A DNA stretch of 64,000 nucleotides, from NCBI GenBank assembly GCA_037974665.1, contig CM075773.1:28117853-28181852 (forward strand), given 5' to 3'. Positions 48,949-60,489 of the stretch are shown here, in pieces. The translations under genes were made by a program, and so were the position numbers. The notes under the pieces are model-generated. The model was not told the origin of the DNA. It saw only the letters and a list, made by a program, of their open reading frames with translations, and did not search any database. How positions within the stretch are numbered: position 1 is the stretch's first letter; each line of letters begins with the position of its first letter. The stretch is from Ehretia macrophylla (lineage: Eukaryota; Streptophyta; Magnoliopsida; Boraginales; Ehretiaceae).

Positions 48949-49008
48949 GAAGAAGACCAGGAACAGGTACCTGAGGATAATGTGCCTATTGATGACTCCT
49001 TGGAATGA
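48949..49008 (+). other. conserved short acidic reading frame inside LTR (5' LTR copy)
   Basis: 20 codons EEDQEQVPEDNVPIDDSLE then TGA. The splice-acceptor-like CACAG found before the solo 1 and 3' LTR copies is CACAA here. The frame itself has no internal stop in this copy. Confidence 0.4.
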
Positions 49009-49614
49009 TTGCTTGCCCTACGTGCCTTACTTGACTATGGCCATTTTGTGAACGATATGTTGCTTGAAGACTATTTCTTATGTTGCTTGTTGTTGTATTG
49101 TAAATGACCCCCGTTGTAATTTGGGGTCAAATTTTGGTTTGTGCTGATCATAACTAGATACACACTCTTCTGGTTATCTGGCTATCGCTACTTTGGTTTA
49201 GTATCTATCACAGGCTTATGAAGCATTAGGTAAAGGGTTAAATAAAATGAATATATCCAATCTTAAGCAGGTACACATTGGTAAGCTAAGATCAACAGGT
49301 ACTTGGTAACAAGAATTGACACATAAACGAGACTTGAGAAAAATAGTAGACATTTCAATTAGTGATAAATAGTAATCTTAGTTGGAATCAAATTTGAAAT
49401 TGAAAGTTTTGAGGCATTTAGGAAATTAGGTCAAACTAAAGAGCCCATTACAGCCGTTATGCTGCCGGTTTTCTGGAGAAATTTTTGGAGTTCTAGGCTA
49501 ACGTTAAGCGTTAAACCTTAATGAAAGATTAAGTACGTGAAGTGATATGAATGTTTAGATCACACCCTAGTCTAACCTCTATAGGTCGGGTTGGGGCGTG
49601 ACACCTTATATTAA

Positions 49615-49626
49615 TTGTATTAGAGC
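49615..49626 (+). other. primer-binding site, degenerate, initiator-Met tRNA type
   Basis: TTGTATTAGAGC matches the common plant Met primer site TGGTATCAGAGC at 10 of 12 bases and starts 11 nt after the 5' LTR end. The mismatches are further evidence of decay. Confidence 0.7.
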
Positions 49627-49882
49627 TTAGATTGCTTAAGTCGGGTTTAACTCTCAAACCATGGGTAGAAGCCCTAAGGTTATTGGGATGACTTGTTTAT
49701 GTGTGTTAATGTGTGACAATATCAGTTGTGCCTTCTCTGTTTCTATGTGCTTATGTGATTAACATGTCTTAATTGTTTCGAGAATTGTATGTTTATGTAA
49801 AATTATATGTTGTATACCCTATACATTAAATTCTTGTCTTGTCGTATTCCAATAGATTGTGCATAATAATCTGTGCCTATAG

Positions 49883-50950
49883 ATGGCTGGCCCTAGTACC
49901 CGCAATACCAATAGGAGCGATGAGCCTCAAGAAGCTGGAGATGCTCATCAAACTAACCCCGACATGGCTATGTTTAACATGATGGCGAATGCCATGGATC
50001 GCGTGTCGTGAGTGATGGAACGTCAAGATGCACGTGAAGCAAACAATAACAACAATAGGAATTATGGTAACAATAGGAGAAATAGCAGAATGCGGGAGTT
50101 CCTTGACTTTTGCCCGTCCAAATTCTACAGGGAAGCTGATGATGAAAAGGCAGAGGCTTAGCTATCTGAGATTGAAAGGATTTTCAGGCCACTTGACTAT
50201 ACTGATGAAGAAAAGGTTGAGTTCGTTGTGTTTCTGTTGCACGGGGATGCTGAACATTGGTGGTACACTGTGGAGGCACTTTGGGAAACTGATCATACAC
50301 CTCGCTTGTGGGGTAATTTCATTAAGGCGTTCAAGGAGAAATACGTACCTACAGTTTCCAGGCAGAGGAGAATTGAAGAATTTATGCACTTGAACCAGGG
50401 TAACATGACAGTGGCCCAGTATGAAGCTCGTTTTGACCGACTGTCCAGCTATGCTCAATACATGGTCAATACCCCTGAGGCGAAGATGTGGAAATTTACG
50501 AATGGGTTGAGGCCAGAAATTCAGGATTAGTTGGCTTCGCATGACTTTACTACCTATTCTGCTCTCCTTGTTGCTGCCTCCTGAGTTGAGAAAATAAAAC
50601 TTGATAGAGCCAGTTCAAGTCAACCGAACAAGAAACCATATCAGCCTCTAGGACAATAGAGGAAATTCCAGACTCAGAGTCGTAGTCAGGGCCAGAGCCA
50701 AAATAGACCAATCAATAACTGTGGCCCTACTAAAGTACCATCAGCCTTTTCAACTCGTGGATCCACAGGTAGTTCACCTGCTACTCAGACTGTCACCTGT
50801 TCTTATTGTAACAGGAAGGGTCACACCGAGGCCCAGTGTTGGAGGAAATCGGGATGATGTATTGGGTGTGGCAGCGATCAACACTAGGTTAAGGATTGTC
50901 CTAAATGGCAAGGGGGACAAAATCAGATCAAACCAGCTGGTAGAGGCAAG
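49883..50950 (+). pseudogene. gag: gag pseudogene with two CCHC zinc knuckles
   Basis: The frame starts MAGPSTRNTNRSDEP at 49,883. The capsid-like region (about 50,080-50,530) has features typical of Ty3/gypsy gag such as HWWYTVEALW and FKEKYVP. Two C-X2-C-X4-H-X4-C knuckles follow: CSYCNRKGHTEAQC from 50,798 and a second from 50,858 to 50,899 with a stop just after its histidine. Stops occur at 50,009, 50,159, 50,528, 50,582, 50,657, 50,855 and 50,885, all TGA or TAG, as expected from C-to-T change in Arg, Gln or Trp codons. The product would coat and package element RNA. Confidence 0.88.
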
Positions 50951-51028
50951 ACTCCAGTTCCTAGAGTTCAGGCCCAAGCTTATGCTATTGAGTGCGAGGA
51001 GCTTCCTGAGGAGACTTCTTTTGTTGAA

Positions 51029-51360
51029 GGTACATTCTTGATACTGAATCAACCTGTTAGGGTGCTAATTGATCCAGGTGCTACTCATTTGTTTATTACT
51101 CCCTTATGTGTGCAACGTGTGAAATTACGAGTTGTATGTTTGCCTTACGAAGTAGAAGTTGGTACTCCGATGGGTTCTAAACTCATTACTAGCTCAGCTT
51201 GTAAAGCATGTAAAATCTAAATTAAGGATAGGGAATTCTCAGCCAATCTTATAGTGTTACCCTTTCGAGACTACGAAGTCATCTTAGGGATGGACTGGTT
51301 AGCAAAGCGTCATGCCCAACTAGATTGCCAGACGAAGATTGTAACATTCCAGATACCTGG
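51029..51360 (+). pseudogene. aspartic protease domain of pol, decayed
   Basis: Same frame as gag. The active-site motif reads VLIDPGATHLFI (from about 51,062) where the family has DSGA, so the residue after the catalytic Asp is Pro. The second conserved motif, VILGMDWLA, lies at about 51,272-51,300. A TAA at 51,218 splits the domain. The enzyme would cut the gag-pol polyprotein. Confidence 0.8.
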
Positions 51361-51499
51361 TCAACCAACATTGGAGGTAATGGGTCAAAGAGACTTCACC
51401 GGGAGTTCCATCATTTCATCTACGAAAGCAGTGAAGTCCTTGAGAAAAGGGTGTAGTGGATACTTAGCTTACCTCATGAACAAGCCATCGGACAAAGCT

Positions 51500-52330
51500 A
51501 AGTTGGAGGAGATGCCAGTGATTAAAGATTATGCGGATGTGTTTCCAGAAGAATTGCCCGGTTTACCCCCGGATCGGGAAATCGAGTTTGTAATAGAATT
51601 ACTGCCTGGCACCCAGCCGATATCTAAAGCTCCCTATCGTATGGCACCAGCCGAGCTACAAGAATTGAAGGACCAATTGCAAGGATTGTTGAGGAAGGGG
51701 TTCGTTCAACCAAGTTCTTCTCCGTGGGGTGCACCAGTCCTATTTGTAAAGAAGAAAGACGGAACGTTGAGGCTATGCATCGATTATCGAGGATTGAACC
51801 AAGTGACCGTCAAGAATAAATACCCACTTCCACTGATCGACGAGTTGTTTGATCAACTTCAAGGAGCTAAAGTGTATTCGAAGCTCGACTTGAGGCAAGA
51901 GTACTACCAGTTGCGGATCAAAAAGGAGGATGTGCCTAAAACGGCTTTCAGGACGAGATATGGGCATTATGAATTTGTGGTGATGCCATTTGGGCTAACT
52001 AATGCCCCTGCAGCTTTTATAGACTTGATGCACAGGGTATTTCAACCCTACTTGGACTAATTTGTGGTGATCTTTATTGATGATATATTGGTATACTTGA
52101 AATCCGAGGCTGAACATGAACAACATTTGCGCTTGGTATTGCAGAAACTTCAGGAGCATCAATTGTATGCAAAGTTTAGCAAATGCGAATTTTGGTTGCG
52201 ACAGATTGTATTCTTGGGGTACATTATATCCCAAGAGGGAATAGCAGTGGACCCAGCAAAGGTAGAAGCTGTGATGTCTTTGAAGAAGCTGGAAAATGTT
52301 ACGAAAGTTCGGAGTTTTCTCGGTTTAGCT
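51500..52330 (+). pseudogene. reverse transcriptase domain of pol, decayed
   Basis: It begins around [16 protein letters not shown] and includes [41 protein letters not shown] and [14 protein letters not shown]. The catalytic FIDDIL sits at 52,073-52,090 (the Ty3/gypsy form of YXDD). A TAA at 52,058, five codons before the FIDDIL motif, interrupts it. This is the longest preserved part of the element. Confidence 0.92.
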
Positions 52331-52496
52331 GGCTATTATCGGAGGTTTGTGAAGGATTTCTCAAAGATTGCAAGACCGCTTACAAAGCTCACTCAAAAGA
52401 AAACAAAGTTCGTGTGGGATGACAAGTGTGGGAACAGCTTTGAAGAATTGAAGAAAAGATTGACTACTGCACTTGTTCTTGCAATGCCTGAAGGGA

Positions 52497-52865
52497 GTCA
52501 AGGTTTTGTAATCTATAGCGATGCTTCGAAGGAAGGACTGGGGTATGTGTTGATGCAGAATGGTAGAGTAATTGCGTATGCCTCTAGGAAACCAAAACCG
52601 TATGAATTGAATTACCCGACGCATGATTTGGAGTTAGCGGCTATTGTGTTTGCACTCAAGAAATGGAGACACTATCTGTGGGGTAAAAAGTTTGAGGTGT
52701 TTACTGATCACAAGAGCTTGAAGTACTTGTTCTCACAAAAAGAGTTGAACATGAGGCAAAGACGATGGATGGAGCTTTTGGATGATTATAACTGCACGAT
52801 CAATTATGTGCGCGGTAAAGCGAATGTAGTTGCAGATGCCTTAAGTCGGAAAGCGAGCATGGCAA
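52497..52865 (+). pseudogene. RNase H domain of pol
   Basis: Directly follows the RT thumb/connection region in the same frame with no stop inside. The four acidic catalytic positions are visible: Asp in YSDAS (52,520), Glu in DLELAA, Asp in TDHKSL and Asp in VADALSRK. It would degrade the RNA strand during reverse transcription. Confidence 0.88.
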
Positions 52866-53084
52866 AACTGGAAGTTAAGGTGCAGGAGTTGTTAGAGGAA
52901 GCATTTTTGTGGAATCCACAATTGACTCAAAAAGGGTTACTTTTTGCCACTACACAAGTTCAGTCGACCTTGTTGTCTGAATTACGAGAGGCTCAACAGA
53001 AGGACCAACAGTTTCAGAAGATTAAAGACAGCAACACAGATTTCAAGTTTCATGATGATGGTATTTGGAGGTTCAGGAATCGAA

Positions 53085-53845
53085 TTTGTGTTCCTAATGA
53101 GCCAGAGCTGAAAAAGAAGATTCTTGAAGAAGCCTAGAATTCAAGATACACTATTCACCCCGGCGGAACAAAGATGTACCGGGATTTGAAGCAACACTAT
53201 TGGTGGAATAACATGAAGAGGGAAATCGTGGAATTTGTGGCACGGTGTTTGACTTGCCAGAGAGTCAAAGCAGAACATCAACGACCAGCAGGTTTACTTT
53301 AGCCATTGGAAATTCCTCAATAGAAGTGGGAATACATAATTGTGGATTTTGTCATGGATTTGCCTAAATCACAAAAGGGTCATGATGCCGTTTGGGTCAT
53401 AGTGGATAGATTGACTAAGTCAGCACACTTCTTACCGATGAACAAAGAGGATAGTCCTGAGAAACTGGGAGATATGTATGTGGCGGATATTGTAAGATTG
53501 CACGGGATACTTGTGAGTATTGTATCGGATAGGGATCCTCGTTTTACTTCCCGATTTTGGAAGAGATTGCAAGAAGCTTTGGGAACGAAGTTGAGTTTTA
53601 GCACGACTTATCACCTTCAGACTGATGGACAATCTGAAAGAACTATTCAGATTCTAGAGGATATGCTGAGGGCGTGTGTTTTAGACTTCGGAAAAGGTTG
53701 GGAAAAATATCTGCCTCTAGCGGAGTTTGCTTATAATAACAATTATCAGACCACTATCGGGATGGCCCTATTTGACGCATTGTATGGACGTAAGTGTCGA
53801 TCCCCAATTTACTGGGATGAAGTAGGTGAGACGAAGACTTTTTGA
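53085..53845 (+). pseudogene. integrase domain of pol, decayed
   Basis: The N-terminal zinc-binding part is recognisable ([21 protein letters not shown]). The catalytic core has Asp in VDFVMDLP (53,342 region), Asp in VSDRDPRF and Glu in [11 protein letters not shown] stops lie at 53,135, 53,300 and 53,321. The frame is lost near 53,840 in a T run, after which coding continues one base over. Confidence 0.88.
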
Positions 53846-54395
53846 CCCGACCCTTCTCCCTAAACTTATGAAGACTGTTGATAATGTCCTCCTCATCCGA
53901 AAACGGATGCTTACCGCCCAAAGCAGGCAGAAAAGTTACGCTAACCGACAGAGATGGAATCTAGAGTTTGAGGTCGGCGACAAGGTGTTCTTGATGATAT
54001 CACCACGGAGGGGACTGATTAAACATGGCAAGGGTGGGAAGTTGAGCCCGAGGTTTGTAGGACCATTTGGGATAATTGAGAAGGTTGGCAAATTGGCATA
54101 CCATCTGGAACTACCCCAACACCTCTCCAATATTCACGACATCTTTCATGTTTCAATGCTACGGAAGTATCACCCTGATCCATCGCATATCTTGGAGCTA
54201 GAGCCGTTGCAGCTTCGGGAGAACTTGTCCTATGAAGAGAAGCCCATTCGGATCCTAGACCAGCAAGATCGGGAGTTGCGCAACAAATCTATAATGATGG
54301 TGAAGGTGATTTAGGATCACCATGGAGTTGAAGAAGCAACGTGGAAAAGGCGAGACCAGATGGAACAACAGTATCCAGCATTATTTCAAAGGTAA
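53846..54395 (+). pseudogene. integrase C-terminus with chromodomain-like tail
   Basis: In the shifted frame: FEVGDKVFLMISPRRG (the GPF/Y-type region, with RFVGPFGIIEKVG and HVSMLRKYHPDPSH), then a tail ending HHGVEEATWKRRDQMEQQYP. The aromatic/acidic pattern of that tail is that of chromovirus chromodomains, which bind modified histone H3 and steer insertion. A TAG at 54,312 precedes the last part; the natural stop is TAA at 54,393-54,395. Confidence 0.78.
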
Positions 54396-54421
54396 TATTG
54401 AATTTCGGGATGAAATTCTTT

Positions 54422-54435
54422 TAAGGAGAGGAGGA
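54422..54435 (+). other. polypurine tract
   Basis: Mostly purine TAAGGAGAGGAGGA immediately before the 3' LTR start TGTGAGG, in the position where plus-strand DNA synthesis is primed. Confidence 0.82.
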
Positions 54436-57400
54436 TGTGAGGCCCGACCTCGATTTGCGTGTGATACCTCGTTTCGTGTGCCCTAACCTAGAATTGCGTG
54501 CCTTGACCTAGGTTTAAGAGTCGTGTCTCGTTTTACGTACCTTGTGTTGAATTACGTGCATTCATTTGGAGTTACATGCATTTACTTGAAAAACGTGCAT
54601 TTGTCTCATAGTTTGTGCCCTACCTCGTAGTGCGTGCCTAGACCTAGAAAAACGTGCCTACACGCTAATCAAGGAAACATCCTACATGAAACACTAGACT
54701 AGAATGATCCTACAAACTCCACTAACTAATATTAAAATGCTAAGTCAATGCACTAGAAGACAAAACTTCACCAAAAGCTAAACATTCTTATTCTTTATTC
54801 TTAATTCTTTTGCATATTCCAAGCACATGCAATAAAATAAGCCTCAACCAAGACAAAAAATTCAGATTTGAACAAGCCTTGGCCGACCATGTGAAGATTT
54901 TTGTGCATGCTTTGCAATTTCAAAATCAAACTTAGACAAGTTATGACACAATGCAAAAAAAAAATGAAACCAAAGCATTATTTTATAAACACCATGCTCC
55001 ACATTCTCAGCCCTTGCAATGGCATGCCAAAAAACAATTCAAACATGCTCCAAAAGATTACACAAAATCAGAATTTTGCAAGCCTATAGCCGACACTTGC
55101 ATTCAAACATCTTCAAAGCATCTTCAACTTCATTTTGTGCTTTCAAACCTTCTCTCAAGCTCTCATCTCCTCTCTCTTCGGCCAAGGCTGCACTCTCAAG
55201 TTCCATAGCTTAAGCTCCTCTCCTAAAGCTCACCAAGACACTCAAGGCCCTAGGAAGCTCGACCAAGCAAGCTAGAAGCAAAGAGACATGCATGCAAGCT
55301 CATAGAACACTCATTTCAGCTTAGGTATGTTTGATAGCTTCTATTTCATCTCCCTTTTGTTCTAACCACATGCACATACTAAGGAAATGGTAACTCAGCT
55401 AGGAATTAAGGAAATCAAGCATTATCCCTCGGCCAAACAAGGAGAGAAGACCATTTGTGCATCTTCAAGAGTTTTGAGCATCATTTGTTGTCAATAGGCT
55501 AAGGTGAGGGTTAATCCTTTTAAAAAGCTTTCGAAATCCACATGCATGCCTTCATATGTCTATTTTTACCTCTGTACTTGTCGTATATGTTTGTATATGA
55601 GCGTTTGTAACCATGCATGGCAAGATATTCAGCTAGAATTTGAAGATAGGTGAAAACGCGAAAATGGCAGATTTCTGACTTGTTAGAACGAAGTGTATTT
55701 GGCCTAGTAAATGATGTTTAAAATGCATAAAAATTGGTAGGTGATTAGTTTTGCCGGTTCTGAGAATTTTTCGTAGAAATAGGACAAAGCCAATTTTGAC
55801 TCTATGGTCTCCAAAATGGCAAAACATCGAAAGGTGTTTAAATTTGGAAAATCTGGAAAAATGGAGCAGGTTTTTGGCAGTTCACTATCCTCGTAGAACT
55901 AAACAGTTTTGATCTAGTAAATGATATCCAAAATAGATGAAATTTGGTAGGATACTATATTTTTCAGTTCTGGACATTTTTGTCAGAAATAGACTAAGGC
56001 TAAATCTGACCCTAAGGCCCTAAAAAATGACAAGTATTGAAATGTGTACAAATCTGGACAGTTTTGCGTAGTCTCACGGTTTTGGCTATAACTCTTGAAT
56101 CCGAACTCCAAATGATGCGAGGTTTGTTTCTGGATTTAGTTCACTTAATAAGCTTTAATTTGAAATTTTTCTCACTGGAATTGGAGATTGTTTGCTTTTC
56201 TAATTGATTGTGGGAAAACAGACCATTGCAGTAAGGTTTTTATCTAGTGATATGCTTTGAAAAATGTTGTAACTTCTCTTGTGGTAGTGAATGCTTGGGA
56301 TTGTGTCACTCGGATGTTGTGTGGACTGTTTTGGATGCTTGAGGATGTTTTAATTAATCAATGCATGGCTTTGGTTTAATTACTTGTCAACTTGTGGCTT
56401 AATCGCGCGTGTAAGCATGAATTGAAACCCTAGTGACTATGAAAACTCGCTAAGTATTGATCCTATGGTTATCGCGTCTATTTATGTGATTAGTGGGCTG
56501 CCCGTAGTTGTCTTTATAGCCCTAAATGTGGTTCCGACAATTACATGTTGATAAGTAGACTTTTCTTGCACCCGGTCTCATGTAAACGTCGTCGTATGCT
56601 TGTATAACCTTATTACTTGATTACATGAACTCTGAAATGAGTTATATGACTTGATTTACATGTTTTACATGGATGCCCATTTAATATTCATATAACTCCA
56701 TGTGTTTTACAAGTGAAATTACATGTCAAACATGCCTCGAGTGTTTACTTGTCAACGTTCAATCTTATAACTGCTCGGAGGCGACCTACTTTGTTTTTCT
56801 CCTAATGTGATATGTTAAATGTTATAAATGTGCATTGCATACAAGGTTGCAACCTTTCATTATGGCATGGTAGCATTTCACGCACGCTGGGCGGCATCGA
56901 GCTTGTTGGTGCTACCGTGACTCCCATGGTCCAATTCCCTCTCTCGCTTGGCATTCCACCCTCGGAGAGTTAGGTCGTAGGTTTTCGGGGTACATCCGGA
57001 GTACACCCAATTGGAAGCGATAAGTGGATTATTGAAGTCGGCCGCAACAATCGTATCGAAATTGATATTGAGAGCAAATGCTCGCCGTATCCTTGAAATG
57101 ATTGGTAATTGTATCTGTTGCTCAATTTGATTCCTATACTTTATGTACCTTATTACTTGTAATACGTGACATGTTTTCAAAAAGGGTATTTCATAACTTT
57201 AACTGGAAAAGAGTTTCAAAACGTATTTCTCGTTCCCCCTCGCTGAGTTCATAAGGACTCACCCTCTTTTATCTTCACAGGTGAAGAAGACTAGGAACAA
57301 GTACCTGAGGATAACGTGCCTATTGATGACTCCTTGGAATGATTGCTTGCCCTACGTGCCTTACTTGACTATGGCAATTTTGTGAACGATATGTTGCTTA

Positions 57401-57937
57401 AAGACTATTTCTTATGTTGCTTGTTGTTGTATTGTAAATGACCCCCGTTGTAATTTGCGGTCAAATTTTGGTTTGTATTGATCATAACTAGATACACACT
57501 CTTCTGGTCATCTTGCTATCGCTACTTTGGTTTAGTATCTATCATAGGCTTGTGAAGCATTAGGTAAAGGGTTAAGTAAAATGAATCTATCCAATCTTAA
57601 GTAGCTACACATTGGTAAGCTAAGATCAACAGGTACTTTGTAACAAGGATTGACACATAAATGAGACTTGAGAAAAATAGTAGACATTTCAATTGGTGAT
57701 AAATAGTAATCCTAGTTGCAATCAAATTTGAAATTGAAAGTTTTGAGACGTTTAGAAAATTAAGTCAAACTAAAGTGCCAATTACAGCCATTATGCTGCC
57801 AGTTTTTCGGAGAATTTTTTGGAGTTCTAGGCTAATGTTAACCGTTAAACCTTAATGAATGATTAAGTACGTGAAGTGATATGAATGCTTAGATCACACC
57901 CAAGACTAACCTCTATAGGTTGGGTTGGGGCATGACA
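54436..57937 (+). repeat. 3' LTR
   Basis: 3,502 bp, TGTGAGGCCCGACC to GGGGCATGACA. It keeps the form of the segment at 56,067-56,117 that solo LTR 1 also has, so the differing patch in the 5' LTR is the derived one. Confidence 0.93.
57283..57342 (+). other. conserved short acidic reading frame inside LTR (3' LTR copy, broken)
   Basis: Same 20-codon frame as at 48,949, but codon 4 is TAG instead of CAG. Two other changes are synonymous (CAG/CAA, AAT/AAC). The preceding TTATCTTCACAG is an intact splice-acceptor-like site. Confidence 0.4.
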
Positions 57938-57942
57938 CTGTG
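57938..57942. repeat. right target-site duplication of the complete retrotransposon
   Basis: CTGTG, identical to 46,110-46,114; the satellite monomer resumes in phase. Confidence 0.93.
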
Positions 57943-60489
57943 TGCCGTGTAACTCCTTACGGATCAAAAGTTATGGGCAACGGAGCGACAGAGACCTGGT
58001 CCCAAGCCCTACGCCCTCGATTTGCAGGCCCAGCCTCTATCTGAAGTAAAGTTGTCTTAACCAAGGTGCCGTGGGATTCGGTAATAGAAACGTGATGGAT
58101 TAGGTTGTCGTTCTTTTCGCGGCTCACGACGTACGATCTTGGACGGAAAAACAGCGCAAAAAAAGAAAAGAGTCCCGAAACTAATGAAAATGTTCAAATT
58201 TCATCTCTAAAAATAGGTGCAGTAGAGCAGTCTTGCTGCCCACGTCGTAGAGCTCTCAGAGGGCTTTTCAACAGTATACTGTGTGCCGTGTAACTCCTTA
58301 CAAATCAAAAGTTATGGGCACCGGAGCGACGGAGACTTGGTCCCATGTCCCACACCTTCGATTTGTGGGTCTTGCCTCTTTGTGAAGTAAAGTTATCTTA
58401 ACCAAGGTGTCGTGGGATTCGGTAATAGAAATGTGATGGATTAGGTTGTCGTCCTTTTCGCAGCTCACGAGGTACGATCTTGGACGCAAAAATAGCGCAA
58501 AAGAAGAAAAGAGTCCCGAAACTAATGAAAGCATTTGATTTTAGGCTCTGAAAACAGGCGTAGCCTAGCAAGCTGGCTGCCCCCATCGTAGAGCTCTCGG
58601 ATAGCTTTCCAACGGTATGCTAGGCACCGCATAACTCCTTACGGATCAAAAGTTATGGGCACCAAAGCGACGGAGACTAGGTCCAAAGCCCCACGCCCTC
58701 AATTTGCAGGCCTAGCCTCTATATGAAGCGAAGTTGTCTTAACCAAGGTACCATAGGATTCGGTAATAGAAATGTGATGGATTAGGTTGTCGTCCTTTTC
58801 GAGGCTCACGACGTACGATCCGGGATGAAAAAACAGTTCAAAAAAAGAAAAGTATCCCGAAATTGATGAAAACATTCGATTTTGGGCTTCGAAAATTAGC
58901 GTAGCCAACCAAGCTTGATGCCCCCTTCATAGACCTCTCGGAGAGCTTTCCAACAGTATGTTGTGCGCTGCGTAACTCCTTACGGATCAAAAGTAATGGG
59001 CACCGTAGTGATGGAGACCTGGTCCCAAGCCCAATGCACTCGATTTGCGGGCCCAGCCTCTATATGAAGCGAAGTTGTCTTAACCAAGGTGCCATGGGAT
59101 TCGGTAATAAAAATGTGATAGATTAGGTAGTGGTCCTTTTCACGGCTCACGATGTACGATCCGGGACGGAAAAATAGCGCAAAAAAAGAAAAGAGTCCCA
59201 AAACTGATGAAAATATTCAATTTTGGGCTTCAAAAATAGGCACAGCAGAGCAAGCTTGCTGCCTCCATCGTAGAGCTCTCGGAGAGCTTTCCAACGTTAT
59301 GCTGTGCACCGCGTAATTTCTTACAGATCAAAAGTTATGGGTACTAGAGCTACGGAGACCAGGTCCCAAGCCTCACGCCCTTGATTTGCGGGCCCAACCT
59401 CTATGTGAAGCGAAGTTGTCTTAACCAAGATTCCGTGGTATTAGGTAATAGAAATGTGATGGATTACATTGTCGTCCGTTTTACGGCTCACGACTTACGA
59501 TCTGAGACGGAAAAACAACGCAGAAGAAGAAAAGTGTCTTGAAACTGATGAAAACATTCGATTTTGGGCTCCGAAAGTAGGTGCGGCCGAATAGGCTTGC
59601 TACCCCCATCATAGAGCTCACAGAGTACTTTCCAACGGTAAGTTGTACGTCGCGTAACTCCTTACGGATCAAAAGTTATGGGCACCGGAGCGACGGAGAC
59701 CCGGTCCCAAGCCCCACGCCCTCGGTTTGGGGGCCCAGCCTCTATGTGAAGTAAAGTTGTCTTAACCAAGAAGCCGTGGGATTCGGTAGTAGAAATGTGA
59801 TAGATTAGGTTGTCGTCCTTTTCGTGGCTCACGACGTACGATCAGGGATGAAAAAACAGCGCAAACAAAGTAAAGTATCCCGAAATTGATGAAAAGATTC
59901 AATTTTGGGCTCTGAAAATAGCCGCAGCCGAGCAGGCTTGTTGCCCCTGACGTAGAGCTCTAGTAGTGCTTTCTAATGGTATGCTGTGCGCCACGTAACT
60001 CCTTTCAGATAAAAAGTTATGGGCACCGGAGCGACGGAGACCTTGTCCCAAGCCCCACGCCGTCGATTTGGGGGCCCAGCCTCTCCGTGAAGCGAAGTTT
60101 TCTTACCCAAGGTGCCATGGAATTCGGCAATAGAAATGTGATGGATTAGGTTATTGTCCTTTTCGCGGCTCACGACGTACAATACGGGACAGAAAAACAG
60201 CACACAAAAAAAAAAGAAAAGTATCACGAAATTGATGAAAACATTCAATTTTGGGCTTCAAAAATTAGCACAGCCAAGTAGGCTTGATGCCCCCTTTGTA
60301 GAGCTCTCGGAGAGCTTTCCAACTGTATGCTTTGCGCGGCGTAACTCCTTACGGATCAAAAGTTATGGGCACCGTAGCGACGGAGACCTGGTCTCAAGCC
60401 CCACTCCCTCGATTAGCGGGCCCAGCTTCTCTGTGAAGTAAAGTTGTCTTAACCAAGGTGTCGTGGGATTCGGTAATAGAAATGTGATG

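Larger units (their letters stand above)
46115..49603 (+). repeat. 5' LTR
   Basis: Starts TGTGAGGTCGGACC and ends GGGTTGGGGCGTGACA. It contains two diverged tandem segments of about 190 bp (47,366-47,560 and 47,567-47,755) and a short replaced patch at about 47,754-47,785 that the 3' LTR lacks. A CpG-rich block at about 48,530-48,720 is well conserved in all four LTRs of the window. A 127-codon open frame at 46,579-46,962 is not kept in the 3' LTR and is not supported as a gene. Confidence 0.93.
46115..57937 (+). mobile_element. complete but decayed Ty3/gypsy chromovirus retrotransposon (Tekay/Del-like)
   Basis: 11,823 bp with long LTRs (3,489 and 3,502 bp) starting TGTGAGG and ending TGACA, a degenerate initiator-Met primer site, one gag-pol frame, a purine-rich tract before the 3' LTR and a perfect 5-bp target duplication. 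Domain order is gag (two CCHC knuckles), protease, reverse transcriptase, RNase H, integrase, chromodomain-like tail; integrase after RNase H defines Ty3/gypsy, and the tail points to a chromovirus. It cannot be autonomous: I count 13 in-frame stops and one frameshift. The LTRs differ clearly (about ten differences in their first 105 bp by eye), so the insertion is not recent. Chromoviruses are known to favour heterochromatin, which fits a satellite target. Confidence 0.93.
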
